Virus record (IMG/VR): IMGVR_UViG_3300021339_000006
Span: 1 to 64,000 of that record
Strand: one strand, 5' to 3'
DNA: 64,000 bases
Source: a virus
Both the position numbers and the translations under genes were made by a program. The notes under the pieces are model-generated. The model saw only the letters and a list, made by a program, of their open reading frames with translations, did no database searches and was not told the origin of the DNA. Shown in pieces: positions 25,169 through 33,327 of the stretch. Positions within the stretch are counted from its first letter, which is position 1. Each line of letters starts with the position of its first letter.

Positions 25169-26086
25169 TTATTTCTTCTTCTTCGGTTCTGGTGTTAAGC
25201 CAGCAAGGGCAGGAAGCCAAGCACACCGACAATTGGGATGGAGAGGAATGATCCCTCTCGCCTCGTCCACAGTTAGGATTTCCCCTGCACGCGCTGAGCA
25301 TTGTTCACACACCCTATCATCTCCAGCTGTTGACCATTCCACCTGCAAGCCCAGCTCATCCACGCCAAGCTTCTCGTAGGCATCCAGCTGCCCTTCCGAA
25401 TGGGCATTTATGATCTCTGTCCGCGCGATCATTAGCGCACGCGCGTAGGACAAGGAATCAATCTTGTCGGTCATTGCCCTTGCTATGGCAGTCGCCCCTA
25501 GTCCGTCCACCATGCCCTGGGCGAGGATTGTGTTGAGCTGAGCGCCCATTGTAGCAGTGACGCCACGCAGCTCCTCGTAGGTGCGCATTCCAAGCAAGCG
25601 CACTTTGCTCATTGCTTCTGGCTGGTTGAAGGAGTCAGCGAGGAATTTGGATTCGGTTATGTCCTCCTCCAGCAAGTCCGCCCTGCGTGAGGCTAGGTAG
25701 GCGTTGATGTGCCCCTTCTTGTAAGCCGATTCGATATACTCCGTCGTCCAAGGTTCGTCTGCATTTGCGCCTGGTGGGAGGGAAAAGATGTCCGCCTCTA
25801 CTTGCTGCCGGAACCAATCGTTGAACGCTTTGAGCTTCCCAGCATCGGTTCGGAATTCATATTCGCGGCGCTGTGCGAGGATGGCGAGACCAAGCTTCTT
25901 CTCCTTCAGTCCCAATGCGTCCAGCTCTACAATGAACTCTCGGACATGCGCCTTGAGCTTTCGGAAACGTCGCAGGAGATCTTGCTCAAACTTGCGCCGA
26001 ATCATCAACGTCCTCGTGGGATCCATCCTCAATGGATTCTTTCGCACGTTGAACGTTGGCTTTTGGTTGGTGGTGCAACAGGACAT
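25169..26086 (-). CDS. Mu F-like minor head protein
   Basis: 305 aa from the ATG at 26086 with GAGG 8-9 nt upstream. The C-terminal half has the MuF signature: ALMIARTEIINAHSEGQLDA, EWSTAGDDRVCEQCSARAGE with the CxxC, and IPLHPNCRCAWLP. The N-terminal half is helical. In this class the protein sits inside the head near the portal and helps assembly or is ejected. Located directly after portal, as expected. Confidence 0.88.
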   Translation of the reverse strand: MSCCTTNQKPTFNVRKNPLRMDPTRTLMIRRKFEQDLLRRFRKLKAHVREFIVELDALGLKEKKLGLAILAQRREYEFRTDAGKLKAFNDWFRQQVEADIFSLPPGANADEPWTTEYIESAYKKGHINAYLASRRADLLEEDITESKFLADSFNQPEAMSKVRLLGMRTYEELRGVTATMGAQLNTILAQGMVDGLGATAIARAMTDKIDSLSYARALMIARTEIINAHSEGQLDAYEKLGVDELGLQVEWSTAGDDRVCEQCSARAGEILTVDEARGIIPLHPNCRCAWLPALAGLTPEPKKKK

Positions 26087-26141
26087 AAAAATTTGCCTCG
26101 GCTGGCCAAAGGATGAAACCAGCCGAGGCGCGCGGCGGAGA

Positions 26142-26570
26142 TTAACCGCGTGATTTGCGAGACGGAGCCGGAGGAGGTGTCTCCTCATCCTCTTCGTCGC
26201 CTTCTTCTTCGTCATCGGCTGGGATCAGCTCGTCCTGAGACTCCGGCGCCTCAGCAACTTCCACGGTGGTGGCATCTTTGTGCGCCACTGTGTAACCAAT
26301 CTCCACAACCAGCGGAGTCACGTCTGGACCGACGTGAGCGTCAACCTGAACGCTGACAACCTTGTCGCCAAGCGCGCCGTCACCGTTGACATAAATGACA
26401 ATCTCCTTCTGGCTTGAGTCAGGTGAAATTGTGGGCGCGGACGAATCGCCTTCCACAACTGCACCGACAGCAAACGCGCCACTGTCCAGCACGTCCACTG
26501 CCTCATCAGGCGTCAATGTCAGTTTGCGCCGGTAGCCTGGCTTGATGGACTTCTTGAGTTGAACTCTCAT
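26142..26570 (-). CDS. Head-module protein with acidic C-terminus
   Basis: 142 aa from the ATG at 26570 (ATGA overlap, GGAAG upstream). Beta-rich body (YRRKLTLTPDEAVDVLDSGAFAVG, in part; VGPDVTPLVVEIGYTV), then an acidic run (DDEEEGDEEDEE) and PPPAPSRKSRG. Not recognised. It lies between portal and MuF-like genes. Confidence 0.6.
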   Translation of the reverse strand: MRVQLKKSIKPGYRRKLTLTPDEAVDVLDSGAFAVGAVVEGDSSAPTISPDSSQKEIVIYVNGDGALGDKVVSVQVDAHVGPDVTPLVVEIGYTVAHKDATTVEVAEAPESQDELIPADDEEEGDEEDEETPPPAPSRKSRG

Positions 26571-26734
26571 TTCTCTTCCTTCTTTGGTATTGGTTCGTCT
26601 CCGCCGTCTTCCACAAGGATTACGAACGGGACGCGCCTTGGTTTTGGTTTTGTCTTGCATGATAGCAGGGTCATGGCCGCCAACACGACGGCACCCGCAG
26701 TCAACGCGAAGCTGATTATCAAAGCTGTTTTCAT
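26567..26734 (-). CDS. Tiny lipoprotein between portal and head genes
   Basis: 55 aa, shorter than the cut-off used for most frames. ATGA overlaps at both ends support translation. MKTALIISFALTAGAVVLAA is a signal sequence and MTLLSCK a lipobox, so the mature 29-residue peptide should start with lipidated Cys. A lipoprotein in a head operon is odd; roles could be superinfection exclusion (Cor/Llp-like) or spanin-like. Confidence 0.7.
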   Translation of the reverse strand: MKTALIISFALTAGAVVLAAMTLLSCKTKPKPRRVPFVILVEDGGDEPIPKKEEK

Positions 26735-28194
26735 GGGCGCAATGGGACGGTTGGTTTCACTGTCGGGCGGCCGCGTTTTGTCTCACCGTTCTTTTCTCCC
26801 TCCTCCTCTTCATCCTCCTCCGGTTCCTCAAGAGCACGCTCCTCTTCCTCGAGTTGGACTTCCTCCATGCGTTCGCTGGCTGCATCAATGACAGCTTTGG
26901 CTTCATCGTCTTCCATTCCGAGGATCAGTGTGAGGTAATGGAACGGCGGGATCAAAAGATCGACGCCACCCATCGCATACTTTGCCAGCGCAGTAGTCTT
27001 CATCGACGCCACCTCTGCCTTCTCCTTGTCGCTGGGCGTATTGAGGTCGGGCCAGTGAACCTGAATCTCCTTGGGCTTGGACAGCGCGCCGAATGCAATC
27101 AGCCGTTCTACTGTTGGCAGGATTACAAAAGGCGTGACGTATTCCTTGCGCCTGCGCGTGAGGCGTTTGATCCAAGCGCGGGCGTCCTGTTCGGATGCTA
27201 GTTGCGCAGCTTCTGACCCGATAAAAACGCGCCATGGGACTCCTAGGGCGGCAGCAATCAGCTTTATTTGAACCTCTACATGCGAGCCAGGGTCGGCTAC
27301 TTGTGGCGTCAAGCTTTTTGCAGACATGCCCTGGAGCGCAATGTAACGCTGGAGCCCTTCCATGTAGGCTTCCAACTGTTTCTTTGTGCCCTCCTCGTCG
27401 ATCTCAACGTCCTCCCCAGGCAGCGTTTCCAAGGACAGTCCTGGGAAGCCTCCCTTCCAAAACATCTCGCCACTGCCACCTGAGATCTTCTTCAAGTCCA
27501 GCAGTCGATTGTAAACCTTCTCCATCCGAGGCAGCCCGTAAACATCACTGGACATTCGGTTGTCTGCGAGGTGGATGATGCGCGACCAGTGAACCTTGTT
27601 GGAAGCGACGGCATTGGCTGTTCCCTGCACGTCCTGAAACTGGATGTTGTAAAGGACTGGAAGACCGTAGCGCGGGTTGGAGGTGTTGGTTTCGAAGGCG
27701 TCAATGCGAACCACCTGTTCATCGAAAGGTCGCACGTAAAGCAGCTCAAGCTTGGCATTGGCGTTGGTGATGATGTCACCCTTCTCTGTGATCCCTGGCG
27801 CAGGTTCGCTCAACGCCTTGCCGTCACTCAAGCCCAACAGCACCACACCGAACCTGCCGATCCCACTGAGAGTGTCCGCGCGCTGCAAGACAGAGAACAG
27901 CCTGTGTTTCTTTTCCAGCTCAATGAACTCTTTCTCAAAAGGAGTTTCGGTTTGCTTCTCTGTCTCGAAGACTTCTGGATTCTCCGCCCACGTCTCCTCC
28001 GGCCACACAGAAACAACACGTGACGCAATGTCTCCGCGCAGGAACGCCTTCTTGCAATCCTCAGTGGTGACCTCAGATGGGTGCCCACATTCCTGGTCGA
28101 TGTCGCGCATACTGTCGAGCTGCCGGCGCAGCCACAATTGGCGTTCGAGGAGGATGTTTTGAACTATCGCGGCATTGACAGCGAGTTTACTCAT
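26731..28194 (-). CDS. Portal protein (DUF1073-like)
   Basis: 487 aa. Typical portal features: LWLRRQLDSMRDIDQECGHP, GDIASRVVSVWPEETWAENP, SGIGRFGVVLLGLSDG, then VHWSRIIHLADNRM, and DARAWIKRLTRRRKEYV. The DUF1073-type group is the best fit. The C-terminus is a highly acidic coil (EEVQLEEEERALEEPEEDEE) ending with a basic tail. It forms the 12-subunit ring for DNA entry and exit. Confidence 0.88.
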   Translation of the reverse strand: MSKLAVNAAIVQNILLERQLWLRRQLDSMRDIDQECGHPSEVTTEDCKKAFLRGDIASRVVSVWPEETWAENPEVFETEKQTETPFEKEFIELEKKHRLFSVLQRADTLSGIGRFGVVLLGLSDGKALSEPAPGITEKGDIITNANAKLELLYVRPFDEQVVRIDAFETNTSNPRYGLPVLYNIQFQDVQGTANAVASNKVHWSRIIHLADNRMSSDVYGLPRMEKVYNRLLDLKKISGGSGEMFWKGGFPGLSLETLPGEDVEIDEEGTKKQLEAYMEGLQRYIALQGMSAKSLTPQVADPGSHVEVQIKLIAAALGVPWRVFIGSEAAQLASEQDARAWIKRLTRRRKEYVTPFVILPTVERLIAFGALSKPKEIQVHWPDLNTPSDKEKAEVASMKTTALAKYAMGGVDLLIPPFHYLTLILGMEDDEAKAVIDAASERMEEVQLEEEERALEEPEEDEEEEGEKNGETKRGRPTVKPTVPLRP

Positions 28195-28239
28195 CGCGGA
28201 ACTGTAATTCCTGCCACCGCAGAAGCAAACGTTTTACAT

Positions 28240-28440
28240 TCACGTGGTCGAGAAACTCTTTTCCGCTGTGAGTTCGCAGACGAGGTGGGTGGTTTCCTTC
28301 AAGTCCTTCCATGTGACACCGTAGGTTGGTTGCTGCCCAGGGCGGACATAAATTCCAGTCACGATGCCCGCGCTTTCCGAGACCAGCTTGTGATACACAG
28401 TGCTCTCGAGTGGAAAGGCGATTTCAAGGACAAACTTCAT
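28240..28440 (-). CDS. Small conserved-looking phage protein
   Basis: 66 aa, ATGA overlap with the gene upstream. Beta-rich (GIVTGIYVRPGQQPTYGVTW in the middle). Not recognised; a single small domain without membrane segments or Cys pairs. Confidence 0.6.
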   Translation of the reverse strand: MKFVLEIAFPLESTVYHKLVSESAGIVTGIYVRPGQQPTYGVTWKDLKETTHLVCELTAEKSFSTT

Positions 28441-28817
28441 GCGCCGTTGGAGGTTGGTAGTTCGCTAGGAGCTTCTTCACTGTCACCAAACTCCTGCCAC
28501 ATCCAGCGCACCACGTAGTCCATCACGGAAGTAGCCATCGGGATGTCGGGATTCTTGGTAGGGCCGCGAGGATCGAACTGGGTATGGGAAAGCTTACGCA
28601 CAATGTCCGCCAAGGAAACGCCACGCTGGAGCGCCATGCTAATGAGGATGCCGATGCAGCCCCACGTTCCAGCGTCCGCAGACTTGCCCATGTTCACAAA
28701 CACCTCACCAGGCGAGCCGTCGTCAAACAAACCTACCCTGATGTAACCCTTCACCGGCCCAACTTTGAACTTGTGGACAATGGCTGCGCGCGTCTCTGAC
28801 AGTCGCCTACGTTCCAT
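28437..28817 (-). CDS. Free-standing TSCPD domain (NrdJ C-terminal-like)
   Basis: 126 aa from the ATG at 28817 (GGGAGAG upstream). GYIRVGLFDDGSPGEVFVNM, LISMALQRGVSLADIVRKLS and MDYVVRWMWQEF follow the C-terminal TSCPD domain of B12-dependent ribonucleotide reductases (NrdJ), but no catalytic reductase domain precedes it. It may bind nucleotides or modulate the host reductase. Neighbours are ThyX and an Nmad1-like protein, giving a nucleotide-metabolism trio. Confidence 0.78.
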   Translation of the reverse strand: MERRRLSETRAAIVHKFKVGPVKGYIRVGLFDDGSPGEVFVNMGKSADAGTWGCIGILISMALQRGVSLADIVRKLSHTQFDPRGPTKNPDIPMATSVMDYVVRWMWQEFGDSEEAPSELPTSNGA

Positions 28818-29238
28818 GCTTCTCTCCCACTGGACCGACGCGACGCGACGGAGGACCATCTACTTTCTTAATACCTGCATCATCCGCCAAGATGTTCTTC
28901 TCCAGTTCTCCAACCATGGGTGATTTGGTTCGCATGTCCAGCACGCGCAGGCGTCGCATTCCAGCAATGCGCAGCAGGATCAGGTAGCCAAGCAAGTCCA
29001 ACACAACGTCCTCACCGAACGCATTGGGACTGGATGCCATGCGACTCAGCTTGTCGTCGAGGCGCACCTTGATCTGTTCCGCAGCATCCGCTTTGGAGAA
29101 GATGCGAACGGGATTGAGGGCAGAGTCACCATACGCCCTGTTCTTCTGAATCAGGAGCGTTTGGATTTCATTGCAGACAGTTGCGATGTCTGCCTGAGTT
29201 TGGAGCAGCATCTCTTCTGTGGTTTCGTTGCTAATCAT
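28807..29238 (-). CDS. DUF1599/Nmad1-like nucleotide-associated protein
   Basis: 143 aa from the ATG at 29238 (ATGA overlap with thyX). The region LIQKNRAYGDSALNPVRIF, then IKVRLDDKLSRM and DVVLDLLGYLILLRIAGMRR resembles DUF1599 (nucleotide modification associated domain 1), a small all-helical fold related to MazG-type enzymes. Supports a role in nucleotide pool handling. Family call from memory. Confidence 0.62.
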   Translation of the reverse strand: MISNETTEEMLLQTQADIATVCNEIQTLLIQKNRAYGDSALNPVRIFSKADAAEQIKVRLDDKLSRMASSPNAFGEDVVLDLLGYLILLRIAGMRRLRVLDMRTKSPMVGELEKNILADDAGIKKVDGPPSRRVGPVGEKHGT

Positions 29239-30161
29239 ACCTTTGAATACTTTGGAATCCACGCTCCTTCGGCCGTCTGGTCGAAGTCACACATCAAACG
29301 CGGCTCCTTCTCCACTAATATCTTCGCCACCTTGGAAAGCGCCACGGCGATTTCCTCCTCCGCTGCTGGGGACGTGCGCAGCGCAATGATGTGCCGCAGT
29401 GCGCGCAGGTTCAGCGACCAAACTCCGCCTGTCGCTACGCCCATTGGAATAATCCGGCGCAGGCAAGAGGTGAGCTGCTTCTTGAGATGGAAATTGTTGT
29501 TGGAATTGTCGATGTCCCACGTCTTCATCAAGTCAACATAGGCTTCCTGCGCAAACTGAAAGACACTGGCGAATACCTTCTGCGTATAACGCTTCTTGCT
29601 TGCGAGGTCATACAACTTCATCTGCGGAGATTTGCTAGGCTGCCCAGGAGGCACGTTCCACGGATCTAACTCCTCCAAAACTTCTCGCTCTTCCTTTGTC
29701 AATCGAATGGACGAGGGCATCCACCAAGGGATGTCTGTGAACCGAATGTATCTCATGGAACCCTCGCTGATCGCCACGCCCGCGCGATGCCTGTTCATCT
29801 CGCCAGTAAAGACTCGGCTGACTCCTTCGATGGCAAAGTTGTAGGTGGCGTGTTCGAGGACAGAACCATGACCGGACTTGAGGATGTTCTCAAAGTATTC
29901 GTGCCAGTCCTTGCGCACCTTGGTGACGTTTGGATTCAAGCCAGGCTCGAAACTCATGTAGCAGCGTTTGGCAGCGAGCCCAATGATGGATTCCGCACCA
30001 CTCAAAGGCTTGTGCTCACTCATGCTCCCAATGCCTTTGAAACAGCCATCTTGAGGCCAGGCGTATTTGGTAGCGCCTACATGATCCAACCACCTTCGAA
30101 TCTCAGCGTCATCCGCTTGCGTCGCACCAATACAAAAGACCTCAATTTCAACATTTCTCAT
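29235..30161 (-). CDS. thyX: Flavin-dependent thymidylate synthase
   Basis: 308 aa. Makes dTMP from dUMP using methylene-THF, FAD and NADPH. The ThyX signature is at about 124-138: NRHRAGVAISEGSMRY, with one more residue between RHR and Ser than the common RHR-x7-S form. SGHGSVLEHATYNFAIEGVSRVF, in parts, supplies the FAD/substrate His region. The C-terminal third (LRHIIALRT) is conserved too. First of a small nucleotide-metabolism group. Confidence 0.9.
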   Translation of the reverse strand: MRNVEIEVFCIGATQADDAEIRRWLDHVGATKYAWPQDGCFKGIGSMSEHKPLSGAESIIGLAAKRCYMSFEPGLNPNVTKVRKDWHEYFENILKSGHGSVLEHATYNFAIEGVSRVFTGEMNRHRAGVAISEGSMRYIRFTDIPWWMPSSIRLTKEEREVLEELDPWNVPPGQPSKSPQMKLYDLASKKRYTQKVFASVFQFAQEAYVDLMKTWDIDNSNNNFHLKKQLTSCLRRIIPMGVATGGVWSLNLRALRHIIALRTSPAAEEEIAVALSKVAKILVEKEPRLMCDFDQTAEGAWIPKYSKV

Positions 30162-30170
30162 CGTGAACTA

Positions 30171-30338
30171 TTATCTGGGCAGGACTCGGCTGAATGCAGC
30201 TTCGTCACGGTTAGCAGGAATACGTTTGGATTTGACGGTGCGTGGCTTGGCAAACAGGTAACCACCAATGAAGCCGAGCACAAAGTTGACAGCCATGCAG
30301 ACAATCAACGTTCCAATGAATTGATCCAACGTCATCAT
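30171..30338 (-). CDS. Single-pass membrane microprotein
   Basis: 55 aa, ATGA-linked to the gene upstream. Residues 7-30 are a membrane helix (GTLIVCMAVNFVLGFIGGYL), followed by a basic cytoplasmic tail (KPRTVKSKRIP). Function unknown. Confidence 0.6.
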   Translation of the reverse strand: MMTLDQFIGTLIVCMAVNFVLGFIGGYLFAKPRTVKSKRIPANRDEAAFSRVLPR

Positions 30339-30853
30339 AAAGAGCTTGGAGCTAGGTCTAGTTTGTCACCGACTTTGACAGGAAATTCCAACCGCCACTT
30401 CATCAATCCGCTCTTCACCGCACCGAACACCACAGGCATGTTGGTTTCGTCGATGGGAATAGGCTGGAGCGTTACAATCCAATTGGTGATGGTGTGGTTC
30501 GTGTTGTCAGGCACGCCATCCTCGCCTTTGCCGACCTGTAACACTGGACGCTCCTCTACCTTGAGCACTTGGAAGCGCGTTGTCCACGGCGCTGCTTTGT
30601 TACGCGCTTCCTGGGCAGCCTTGCGCATTTGCACCGACATAGGCGCAGCGGGTGGCATGATCGAAGCATGGTTCGTGTTGATAGTTGTGAGGTTGGTGGT
30701 GTGCATCACCTCCACCTTGGTCCCTGCAGGCGCAATGACGGTAATGGAATTGCCTAGCTGCGCCGCTGCTTTCTCGTTGCAGCTAAGGGCAAGTCCGAAA
30801 GCAAGCACCAGCGCCGCAGGAAAGAAATCCCAAAGTTTCTCAAGGTTTCTCAT
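30335..30853 (-). CDS. Exported protein of unknown function
   Basis: 172 aa from the ATG at 30853. The N-terminus is a signal peptide (FFPAALVLAFGLALSCNEKA), with Cys at about 25 that could be a weak lipobox, and the mature part is beta-rich (ITVIAPAGTKVEVMHTTN; WIVTLQPIPIDETNMPVV). No SD is evident; the start is chosen for the signal sequence. A periplasmic or envelope role is likely. Confidence 0.55.
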   Translation of the reverse strand: MRNLEKLWDFFPAALVLAFGLALSCNEKAAAQLGNSITVIAPAGTKVEVMHTTNLTTINTNHASIMPPAAPMSVQMRKAAQEARNKAAPWTTRFQVLKVEERPVLQVGKGEDGVPDNTNHTITNWIVTLQPIPIDETNMPVVFGAVKSGLMKWRLEFPVKVGDKLDLAPSSL

Positions 30854-31028
30854 TTGCGCTTTCTGGGTTGGTAACAAACATGGGCGCCTTCTTTGCGCGC
30901 TCGTCCGTTACGTGAATTTGATTGTCGGTAGAGGCGCGCAGGATTGTGTCGCTGTCCACAGTCACCACAACCATTCCATCGGTTAGGATGACTTCGATTC
31001 GGTTCGCGTTGTGAATATCGGCTTTCAT
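30840..31028 (-). CDS. Small beta-rich protein
   Basis: 62 aa from the ATG at 31028 (ATGA overlap). NRIEVILTDGMVVVTVDSDT suggests a small beta-sheet; a charged C-terminus follows. Not recognised. Confidence 0.5.
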   Translation of the reverse strand: MKADIHNANRIEVILTDGMVVVTVDSDTILRASTDNQIHVTDERAKKAPMFVTNPESANEKP

Positions 31029-31219
31029 GGTTTCCTGTAGTGGCAAAACTTGAAGCTCTTCCCGCTCCCGCACGCGCAGGGTGAATAAAGCTTGATTTGC
31101 CTGTTGCTGGTTTCCTTGGCTGTCAAATCCCGTTTCACTGGAATGTAATCTTTGCGCTCCGCGCGAGGGAGCTTTTGAATTTCTTCCTCGTTAATGAGGA
31201 CGCCTGTTCTTGTGTTCAT
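31025..31219 (-). CDS. SEC-C zinc-motif protein
   Basis: 64 aa. The C-terminus CACGSGKSFKFCHYRK is the SEC-C zinc-binding motif (C-x-C-x8-C-H) known from SecA and many small proteins. The rest is a charged helix (INEEEIQKLPRAERKDYIPV). Could be a small protein- or nucleic-acid-binding adaptor. ATGA overlaps at both ends. Confidence 0.75.
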   Translation of the reverse strand: MNTRTGVLINEEEIQKLPRAERKDYIPVKRDLTAKETSNRQIKLYSPCACGSGKSFKFCHYRKP

Positions 31220-31533
31220 GATTTCACTTTTGTTGGTTTGGGCAGTGGTTGCCAGTGTGTGGGCCGGACTGTAACGGATCGAGGTTCATAGCTAAGGCCG
31301 CTCCATCGTCCTCCGTGCTGTAATACAGCAACATATGCCGCCTCCCAATGAGGTTCACGGCTGCAAAGGTTTGGATCGTTCCCCTTCTCTAACGCATCCA
31401 TGATTTGGTTATTGTGAGCACAGTCTACCCACATGCCTTGGCACACCACGTTTTCCTCATCTGATCCAAAGGAAGGATAGCAAAGGAGAATCTGCTCGTC
31501 CATCGGTGCAGTGCTAATTGGGCGCCACCTCAT
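31216..31533 (-). CDS. DUF551-like phage protein
   Basis: 105 aa from the ATG at 31533 (ATGA overlap). It begins MRWRPISTAPMDEQILLCYP and ends RPTHWQPLPKP, the two ends of the DUF551 pattern (W.PI.TAP.d ... THW.PLP). Common accessory protein in phages; function unknown. Confidence 0.72.
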   Translation of the reverse strand: MRWRPISTAPMDEQILLCYPSFGSDEENVVCQGMWVDCAHNNQIMDALEKGNDPNLCSREPHWEAAYVAVLQHGGRWSGLSYEPRSVTVRPTHWQPLPKPTKVKS

Positions 31534-32174
31534 GGGATCGTGATGCGGTAAAACTTGTGCGGCCCTTCCATGTCCAGTGGATAGCTGTCCGCGTTGTTTG
31601 TGTAAAGGAACACCTGCATCACCGTTGTCCATTCGATGAGGTCAACAGAGGACAACAATGTGCCCATGCGCGCAGGCACAGGCAGCGGACCATAGTAGGC
31701 AGGAAACGCGTAAGGGTAGTTCACCTCATCAACAGGAATGTAATCCTTCACCAGTCCACGCTCCCAGCGCGTGCTGGCTGAGCCTAACCAAAGCGTAGGG
31801 AGCCCATCCTCGCGCAGGCAGTAGAGCAGCCTGGGCTTTGGAACGTCGGGCAGGGTTGTGGACTTAACATCGAAGGCTGGAGGGTAGTAGTCCCAAGGCA
31901 GGTTCGTGAAGTAAACGCGCTCAACTGTTACCAGCAGCGAGTCCAGCGCCACTCCCTCAGGCAGGTAGAAGGAAAGGTTGGTTTCGTTGTGGTCGCTGAA
32001 ACGCTTGTCCTGAATGCCGTCGAGGCGCTTCATTGCTTTTGCTGCGCGACATCCTGCGTAACCTAAACCGATTGCCACGATGGTGAGAACTGCTACTGCG
32101 CAGATGATGTTTGCGGCAGCTTGCCACCACGCGCAAAGCAGTGCGGCAACCGATAGGTTTGTCCTTGTGTTCAT
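31530..32174 (-). CDS. Single-pass membrane protein, unknown
   Basis: 214 aa from the ATG at 32174 (ATGA overlap). A hydrophobic segment at about residues 21-45 (ANIICAVAVLTIVAIGLGYAG) anchors a soluble C-terminal domain rich in Tyr/Pro (FTNLPWDYYPPAFD, YAFPAYYGPLPVP). Not recognised; part of a series of small envelope-type genes. Confidence 0.5.
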   Translation of the reverse strand: MNTRTNLSVAALLCAWWQAAANIICAVAVLTIVAIGLGYAGCRAAKAMKRLDGIQDKRFSDHNETNLSFYLPEGVALDSLLVTVERVYFTNLPWDYYPPAFDVKSTTLPDVPKPRLLYCLREDGLPTLWLGSASTRWERGLVKDYIPVDEVNYPYAFPAYYGPLPVPARMGTLLSSVDLIEWTTVMQVFLYTNNADSYPLDMEGPHKFYRITIP

Positions 32175-32296
32175 TCGATCCTCCATGCCATCCACGCTCC
32201 GAGGCAAACGCAAGCCACCAACCAAAACCCGAGGAGGGCTTTGCGCTGGCGACTCAGTTGCCTGAGCTGGGTGACTGTTGTCCGTATTGTGTTCAC
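32171..32296 (-). CDS. Membrane microprotein with GTG start
   Basis: 41 aa. A basic N-terminus (RTTVTQLRQLSRQRK) and a membrane helix (ALLGFWLVACVCLGAW). ATGA overlap with the downstream gene. The GTG lies immediately after a 7-bp hairpin (32297-32315) that may control initiation. Confidence 0.5.
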   Translation of the reverse strand: MNTIRTTVTQLRQLSRQRKALLGFWLVACVCLGAWMAWRIE

Positions 32297-32315
32297 AGCC
32301 CTATTATCTAGGGCT
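32297..32315 (-). promoter_or_regulatory. 7-bp hairpin abutting a start codon
   Basis: The minus strand reads AGCCCTA-GATAA-TAGGGCT, a perfect 7-bp stem with a 5-nt loop containing the upstream stop (TAG at 32308-32310) and ending one base before the GTG of the 41-aa gene. It could couple the two genes or hide the start. Confidence 0.5.
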
Positions 32316-32445
32316 TGGGCAAAGCCACTGCAACACAAAGCGCGAGGACAGCCACGCACAGTGTGGCAACCGGAGGAGTGATGGTGAGTAAAGCGAGGAT
32401 GGTGAGAATGGCTGCAATCACCACAAAGAGTCGTTTGGTCGTCAT
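32308..32445 (-). CDS. Hydrophobic two-segment membrane microprotein
   Basis: 45 aa, MTTKRLFVVIAAILTILALL at the start. Nearly the whole chain is hydrophobic, with a TPP kink at 23-25 between two possible short membrane segments. Size and shape resemble small holin or toxin-like peptides, but no function can be assigned. Confidence 0.5.
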   Translation of the reverse strand: MTTKRLFVVIAAILTILALLTITPPVATLCVAVLALCVAVALPKP

Positions 32446-32463
32446 GCGTCCAACGTAGCACGC

Positions 32464-32679
32464 CTACCAAATCCCGTCTTTGTGTTCCTGCTTGAGCGCG
32501 TCCAGGTTGCGCCGAGTGTAATCTGCCACCACGTTCCCTGGTGCAAAGGAGGCACTGGGTTTGCGATCCCGCATTCCATTCACCCAAAGCCAATGGAAAT
32601 ACTGCGCGGGAACGTCCTGCATCCGAACGCCTTTGTGCAATCCGAATGGCATTGGATCAGTGTCCTCAAGTGGCTTCAT
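32464..32679 (-). CDS. DUF3820-like protein
   Basis: 71 aa. DTDPMPFGLHKGVRMQDVPA, QYFHWLW and VVADYTRRNLDALKQE match the DUF3820 pattern (MPFGKYKG..l.dvP..Yl.Wl), found in phages and bacteria as a small putative nucleic-acid or nuclease-associated domain. ATGA overlap with the upstream gene. Confidence 0.75.
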   Translation of the reverse strand: MKPLEDTDPMPFGLHKGVRMQDVPAQYFHWLWVNGMRDRKPSASFAPGNVVADYTRRNLDALKQEHKDGIW

Positions 32680-32966
32680 TGAATGTAGGTGAGAGTCAGT
32701 CCGCCACTAAGGAGAATGCGCGCAACCACCACACGGTTGTCCGGAGCCACAAACCAAGTGATGGCATAGGTTCCGTTGTCCACCGTGTTTGCGTATCCGA
32801 TCGGACGGAACCCAGCGTCGGTTAATTGCACACGGACATCTCGAATGGTTTCTATCAGCTTTGCTTGGCGTTCCTCTGTGGCTTCGGTTTCTTCTGCCCT
32901 TGCCGCGGCTGCCTTCTCCTGTCGGTTGATCTTTCGATTCAACCACCAACGTGTAATTGGATTCAT
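32676..32966 (-). CDS. Coiled-coil protein, unknown
   Basis: 96 aa from the ATG at 32966, 1 nt after the upstream stop. A charged helix (NRKINRQEKAAAARAEETEA) followed by a beta-rich C-terminus (FVAPDNRVVVARILLSGG). Not recognised. Confidence 0.5.
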   Translation of the reverse strand: MNPITRWWLNRKINRQEKAAAARAEETEATEERQAKLIETIRDVRVQLTDAGFRPIGYANTVDNGTYAITWFVAPDNRVVVARILLSGGLTLTYIQ

Positions 32967-32967
32967 G

Positions 32968-33327
32968 TCAGCCTTTCCCAAGTGGTTCTTCCATGTCGTC
33001 ACTATCCTCACCTGGATCTTTGTAAGGTGGGCGCAGGAACGATCCACATTCAGCCATTGCAGCAACACCGACAGCCGTCACCTGCCGAATCTCGTCGAGA
33101 ACGTCAACATTGTTTCCATGCCCATTTACCCATGCTGCTTTGGCTTTGAGCAAGCACTGTTCCTGGATTAGAAGCCACTCACCGATTGTGTGCGTGTGGT
33201 TTGGATACTTGGCTTCCTGATACAGACGCTCCGACCAAATTGCGTCCACCACTTCGAGTGGGATCAGGCGTCGAATCTCCTCCGCTGTTCCCTTAGCCGT
33301 TTTCCTTGCTGTTGATTTCTTCTTCAT
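32968..33327 (-). CDS. Conserved-looking phage protein, helical
   Basis: 119 aa from the ATG at 33327 (ATGA overlap with a 40-aa gene). The stretch SERLYQEAKYPNHTHTIGEW, then LKAKAAWVNGHGNN and LDEIRQVTAVGVAAMAECG is of a type I have seen in many phage accessory proteins and is reminiscent of MazG-like helical bundles, but I cannot name a family. Confidence 0.55.
   Translation of the reverse strand: MKKKSTARKTAKGTAEEIRRLIPLEVVDAIWSERLYQEAKYPNHTHTIGEWLLIQEQCLLKAKAAWVNGHGNNVDVLDEIRQVTAVGVAAMAECGSFLRPPYKDPGEDSDDMEEPLGKG

Noticed and set aside
29787-30986. 399-aa plus-strand frame opposite thyX
   Set aside because: No recognizable domain; it lies across several minus-strand genes that have family matches and overlapping start/stop signals.
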